Source: Paraburkholderia megapolitana
Lineage (GTDB): Bacteria > Pseudomonadota > Gammaproteobacteria > Burkholderiales > Burkholderiaceae
NCBI RefSeq assembly: GCF_007556815.1
Contig: NZ_CP041743.1
Coordinates: 2,108,001 to 2,172,000, forward strand
DNA length: 64,000 nucleotides
Reading direction: 5' to 3'
The position numbers and the translations under genes were made by a program. Below the pieces are notes generated by a model. That model worked only from the letters and a program-made list of their open reading frames with translations, made no database searches and was not told the DNA's origin. Positions 61,369-64,000 of the stretch are shown in pieces (positions within the stretch are counted from its first letter, which is position 1; every line of letters starts with the position of its first letter).

Positions 61369-62937
61369 TTACCGCGCCGGAAGTGCTGACACGGTTGCTG
61401 TTGCCGGCTGCTGCCCGGATACGGCGACAGCATCGACGCCGACACCTTTGGCGTCATCCCACTGCCAGCCGCCGCCAAGATTCTTCACCAGCGACACACT
61501 GCTCTGCGTGAGCAGGGCCTGCGTGTCGGAGAGGTTTTGCTGGGCGAGCAGCAAGGTGAGTTGCTGGGTCAGCAGGGCCTGCTCGCTGGCCGTACCTATC
61601 TGGAACTGCGCATGCTCGCTATCGAACAACTGCTGGTTGCGGCGATAGATATGCGCGTAAGCATCGGCTTGCTGCTGCAGATGGTTCCACGACGACAGGC
61701 CGTCTTCGACGTTCTGGAATGCGGTCAGAACGGCTTGCCGGTAGCTGGCGACATTTTCGTCATACGTGGCACGCGCTTCGCGGACTGCCGCTGTACGTGC
61801 GCCGCCGTCGAAGATCGTTCCTGCCAGTGCCGGTCCAAGCGTCCAGAAACGGTTGGGCAGCGAGAACAGGTTGGCGAGCGCGCTATGCTGATAGCCGCCT
61901 TCCGCCGACAACGTCAGCGTTGGGAAAAATGCTGCTTCCGCTGCGCCGATCTTCGCGTTTGCTGCGGCGGCCGTGCGCTCGGCGCTGACTACGTCGTAGC
62001 GTCGCAGGAGCAGTTGCGACGGCACTGCAAGAGGAACAGCCGGTGTGACAAACGCGTAGTGTTGCTGCGGTTCGATCGAGAAACCGCCGGGCGGCACACC
62101 GAGCAACACTGCGATGGCGTGTTCATCCTGCTCGCGCGTCGTTTCCGTCGACTGCAGATCGGCGATCACGACTTCAAGCGTGTCCTGCGCGGTCAGCACG
62201 TCGTCGTTCGACGAGATGCCTTCCTTGAAGCTCGCCTGCGTCATCTCGAGGATGCGCGTATCGATTTGCTGTTGCTGCTTGAGCAGATCGATGTCGACGT
62301 CGGCCTGGCGCAACTGGAAGTAATCGGTGGCGACGGCGGCGGCAATCGACAGGCGTTCGCCGGCGAGTTGCGCATCGCTTGCCTGCGCGCTTTCCTTCGC
62401 CGACTCGACTTCACGCCGCACTTGCCCCCACAGATCGAGCTCCCAGCTTGCCGAGAGATTGGCGCTAACGGAATTGCGCACACCCGGTGCCGATACGCTC
62501 GTCGCACTGCTGCCCGACGATGCGGCGCCAGTTCCTGTGCCTGCGCGTGAACCCGATGCGCCTGCGGTGATAGTGGGGAACAGGCTCGACGTGTTAGCTA
62601 ACACGGTCGCCTGCGCGAGCCGGTATGCCGCTTCTGCTTGAGCAATCGATTGATTCGCCTTCAGCGATTGTTCAATCAGATGCGTCAGCGTATCGTCGTG
62701 GTAATCAAGCCACCACGTACTGGACAGCGACGCTTGTGGATTGGCCTCGGCGCGTTGCCAGTCGACCCCTTCCTTGAAGCTGGCGGGGATTTCGACGGTC
62801 GGCTTGCGGTAATCCGGTCCGACCGCACAGCCTGCGGCGACCAACGTCGCAACAGCCATGCATCCATATTGCAGAACACGTAGACATACCCGCGCTGCGG
62901 GCAACCTGCGAGTACCAAAGCTGGGAGATGCGCTCAT
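61369..62937 (-). CDS. RND efflux outer-membrane channel (NodT/OprM family lipoprotein)
   Basis: A 522-residue outer-membrane factor with lipobox AAGC (Cys37) followed by AVGPDYRKP, the usual NodT start. Two outer-membrane efflux repeats follow, with FSASWELDLWG-like SANLSASWELDLWGQVRR and PALAGTIFDGGARTAAVREA. It forms the TolC-like exit duct. It is the first gene of the operon, whereas most such operons place it last. A hairpin (GTGTCCGG/CCGGACAC, 61306-61336) lies between it and the adaptor gene and may tune downstream expression. Confidence 0.9.
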   Translation of the reverse strand: MSASPSFGTRRLPAARVCLRVLQYGCMAVATLVAAGCAVGPDYRKPTVEIPASFKEGVDWQRAEANPQASLSSTWWLDYHDDTLTHLIEQSLKANQSIAQAEAAYRLAQATVLANTSSLFPTITAGASGSRAGTGTGAASSGSSATSVSAPGVRNSVSANLSASWELDLWGQVRREVESAKESAQASDAQLAGERLSIAAAVATDYFQLRQADVDIDLLKQQQQIDTRILEMTQASFKEGISSNDDVLTAQDTLEVVIADLQSTETTREQDEHAIAVLLGVPPGGFSIEPQQHYAFVTPAVPLAVPSQLLLRRYDVVSAERTAAAANAKIGAAEAAFFPTLTLSAEGGYQHSALANLFSLPNRFWTLGPALAGTIFDGGARTAAVREARATYDENVASYRQAVLTAFQNVEDGLSSWNHLQQQADAYAHIYRRNQQLFDSEHAQFQIGTASEQALLTQQLTLLLAQQNLSDTQALLTQSSVSLVKNLGGGWQWDDAKGVGVDAVAVSGQQPATATVSALPAR

Positions 62938-62965
62938 TCACGAACCTGCCGATGGGGGTTGACCC

Positions 62966-62982
62966 TGGAACAATTTGTTCCA
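62966..62982. promoter_or_regulatory. TetR-type operator in the efflux/TetR divergent promoter
   Basis: TGGAACAATTTGTTCCA is a perfect 17-bp palindrome (8-bp arms, one central base). It lies 28 bases before the OMF start and 71 bases before the divergent TetR start. It is the best candidate site for control of both transcripts by the TetR protein encoded at 63054. Confidence 0.7.
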
Positions 62983-63053
62983 AGCGTAATATATTCTAAT
63001 CAACGAATCAATTAATATAAAATTACAAAGCCTTCAATTCTTAATAGATATTA

Positions 63054-63761
63054 ATGGAAAAGTTAAGACAGTGTGGGTGCCGACCGCCTCCGAAAGTGAG
63101 AGACGCACGGGAATATATGCTCGACACCGCAACGCGCCTGTTCTCCGAGCAGGGTGTTGGCGCAACCACGATTGCACAGATTGCCACCGCCGCAGGTGTA
63201 ACGTCAGCGATGGTGCATTACTATTTCACGAATCGCGACACCTTGCTCGACGCGATCGTCGACGACCGCCTCGCGCCCGCGGTTCAGTTCGTCTGGGAGC
63301 CGGTGACCGAAGCTGCCGGCAGTGATCCGTTCGGCATGATCGAAGCGCATATCAGCCGCCTTTTTACCATCGCTGAGCGGATGCCGTGGCTGCCCTCGCT
63401 GTGGATGCAGGATAACTTCTGCGAAGGCAGCTTGCTGCACGAGCGGATGGTGCGCCACCTGCCGACCGGGAAGGTTACTCTATTTATCGAATTGATTGCG
63501 CGAGCCCAGCAAGCGGGTGTGGTCAATCGGGAGATCGAAGCGCCTTTGCTGGTCAATTCCCTGTTCTCGCTGGTGATGACGCCGCTCGCGACGTCGAGAA
63601 TTCCAAGCAAGCTTCCCGGTATCTCCGGGGTGGGGCGGCCGGTGCTCGAGCGGCACGTCAAGGCGCTTGTGACGGGCGGGATGCGGCCGCATGGCAAGTT
63701 GTCAAAACGCGAAGCGGCTCACGGAAAACCTCAGGGGAAACCTCACGGAAAACATAAGTGA
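63054..63761 (+). CDS. TetR family regulator divergent from the efflux operon
   Basis: A 235-residue TetR protein: AREYMLDTATRLFSEQGVGA, then VTSAMVHYYFTNRDTLLDAI and a ligand domain with TIAERMPWLPSLWMQDNFCE. The last 25 residues form a basic tail with repeated GKP/GKH units (HGKPQGKPHGKHK), encoded by short imperfect DNA repeats (63719-63758). It is divergent from the OMF-MFP-RND operon and faces a perfect palindrome, so it is probably the main repressor of the pump. The tail may add nonspecific DNA contacts or metal binding. Confidence 0.87.
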   Translation: MEKLRQCGCRPPPKVRDAREYMLDTATRLFSEQGVGATTIAQIATAAGVTSAMVHYYFTNRDTLLDAIVDDRLAPAVQFVWEPVTEAAGSDPFGMIEAHISRLFTIAERMPWLPSLWMQDNFCEGSLLHERMVRHLPTGKVTLFIELIARAQQAGVVNREIEAPLLVNSLFSLVMTPLATSRIPSKLPGISGVGRPVLERHVKALVTGGMRPHGKLSKREAAHGKPQGKPHGKHK

Positions 63762-63800
63762 GCTTTTAAATGCACCGCCGGCGGGCGACATGCGCTTTGG

Positions 63801-64000
63801 CTAGAGCGCTGCGAGAACCGTTGCGGTATCGACCACGGTAGCAAATTCTTCATGCAGGCTTGCCAGTGCGGTTTCGTGCATCTGCTGCGCGCTGAAGTGC
63901 TGTCCGTCCGGACTGCGGCGCCCGAAGGTTGCCGTGGCGTCCGCCACAAGGTAAGTCTCGAAGCCCAGGTTGCCGGCCATGCGCGTCGTGGTCGACACGC
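63801..64000 (-). CDS. Isochorismatase-family cysteine hydrolase, C-terminal part
   Basis: Only the last 65 or so residues are inside the window; the frame is open to the right edge. The visible end VSTTTRMAGNLGFETYLVAD matches the region just after the active-site Cys in isochorismatase-like hydrolases (GxxTxxCVxxTxR). It is followed by AMATF-like DATATFGRRSPDG and a C-terminal helix ending VVDTATVLAAL. Members cleave amides or vinyl ethers, for example nicotinamidases. The catalytic Cys should lie just outside the window. The GTG at 63998 is internal. Confidence 0.75.
   Translation of the reverse strand, partial: VSTTTRMAGNLGFETYLVADATATFGRRSPDGQHFSAQQMHETALASLHEEFATVVDTATVLAAL

Noticed and set aside
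63719..63758. Short repeats that could suggest a repeat array
   Set aside because: The repeats are 8-12 bases, imperfect and in frame within a coding region, so they encode a basic protein tail rather than a CRISPR or other array.

Overview
The window looks like a piece of a high-GC betaproteobacterial replicon, most likely Burkholderiaceae and Paraburkholderia-like. Evidence for this is the GMRHQF-ending porin, two DUF4148 exported proteins, the very high density of LysR, TetR, ArsR and LacI regulators, and the many small catabolic and transport modules. I see no rRNA, tRNA, insertion sequence, phage gene or CRISPR array. The layout suggests an accessory (second chromosome or megaplasmid) catabolic region rather than a core region.

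Left part (1-7.1 kb): the 3' end of a porin, a GNAT acetyltransferase, two short-chain dehydrogenases (SDRs), two paralogous NmrA-like proteins, a tandem pair of DUF4148 proteins and a LysR regulator. A 17-bp motif repeated with 16 of 17 identities (1222-1238 and 5336-5352) links the first SDR promoter to the LysR/NmrA divergent promoter. Catabolic part A (7.4-22.6 kb): a Tat-exported molybdenum hydroxylase of PaoABC type, a cyclase-family hydrolase, an SDR, an MFS transporter and a CocE/NonD hydrolase read rightwards. They meet a paralogous CocE/NonD hydrolase, a HisD-family dehydrogenase and a LacI repressor reading leftwards. The HisD-family gene carries two LacI-type palindromes. Catabolic part B (22.7-29.0 kb): a TetR regulator, two MFS transporters, an FrsA-like hydrolase and an Ldh2-family dehydrogenase. 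Parts A and B share a promoter layout (perfect TTGACA, a -10 box, then TTATCAAWCAATAA), so they may form one regulon for one unidentified substrate.

Middle part (29-46.7 kb): a secreted SRPBCC protein, aldo/keto reductase plus LysR, an S41 processing peptidase, a second LysR catabolic module (SnoaL-like, SDR, SMP-30), and a class V aminotransferase. These are followed by a VOC-ArsR-AHSA1 operon, a ROK repressor divergent from an APC permease and ROK kinase, LysE and DedA membrane proteins, and an ArsR-controlled old yellow enzyme.

Right part (46.8-64 kb): a four-gene bufferin operon (DUF2282 precursor, DUF692/MNIO maturase, DUF2063 partner, DoxX) for a post-translationally modified metal-binding peptide; an XRE regulator divergent from an epimerase-like SDR; a secreted GH18 chitinase plus a GH71/99-like glycosidase with a C-terminal beta-trefoil; an exported alpha/beta hydrolase; and an RND efflux operon (OMF-MFP-RND-TetR) divergent from a second TetR gene across a 17-bp palindrome. 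The window ends inside an isochorismatase-family gene. Product names rest on reading motifs by eye; no database search was run.
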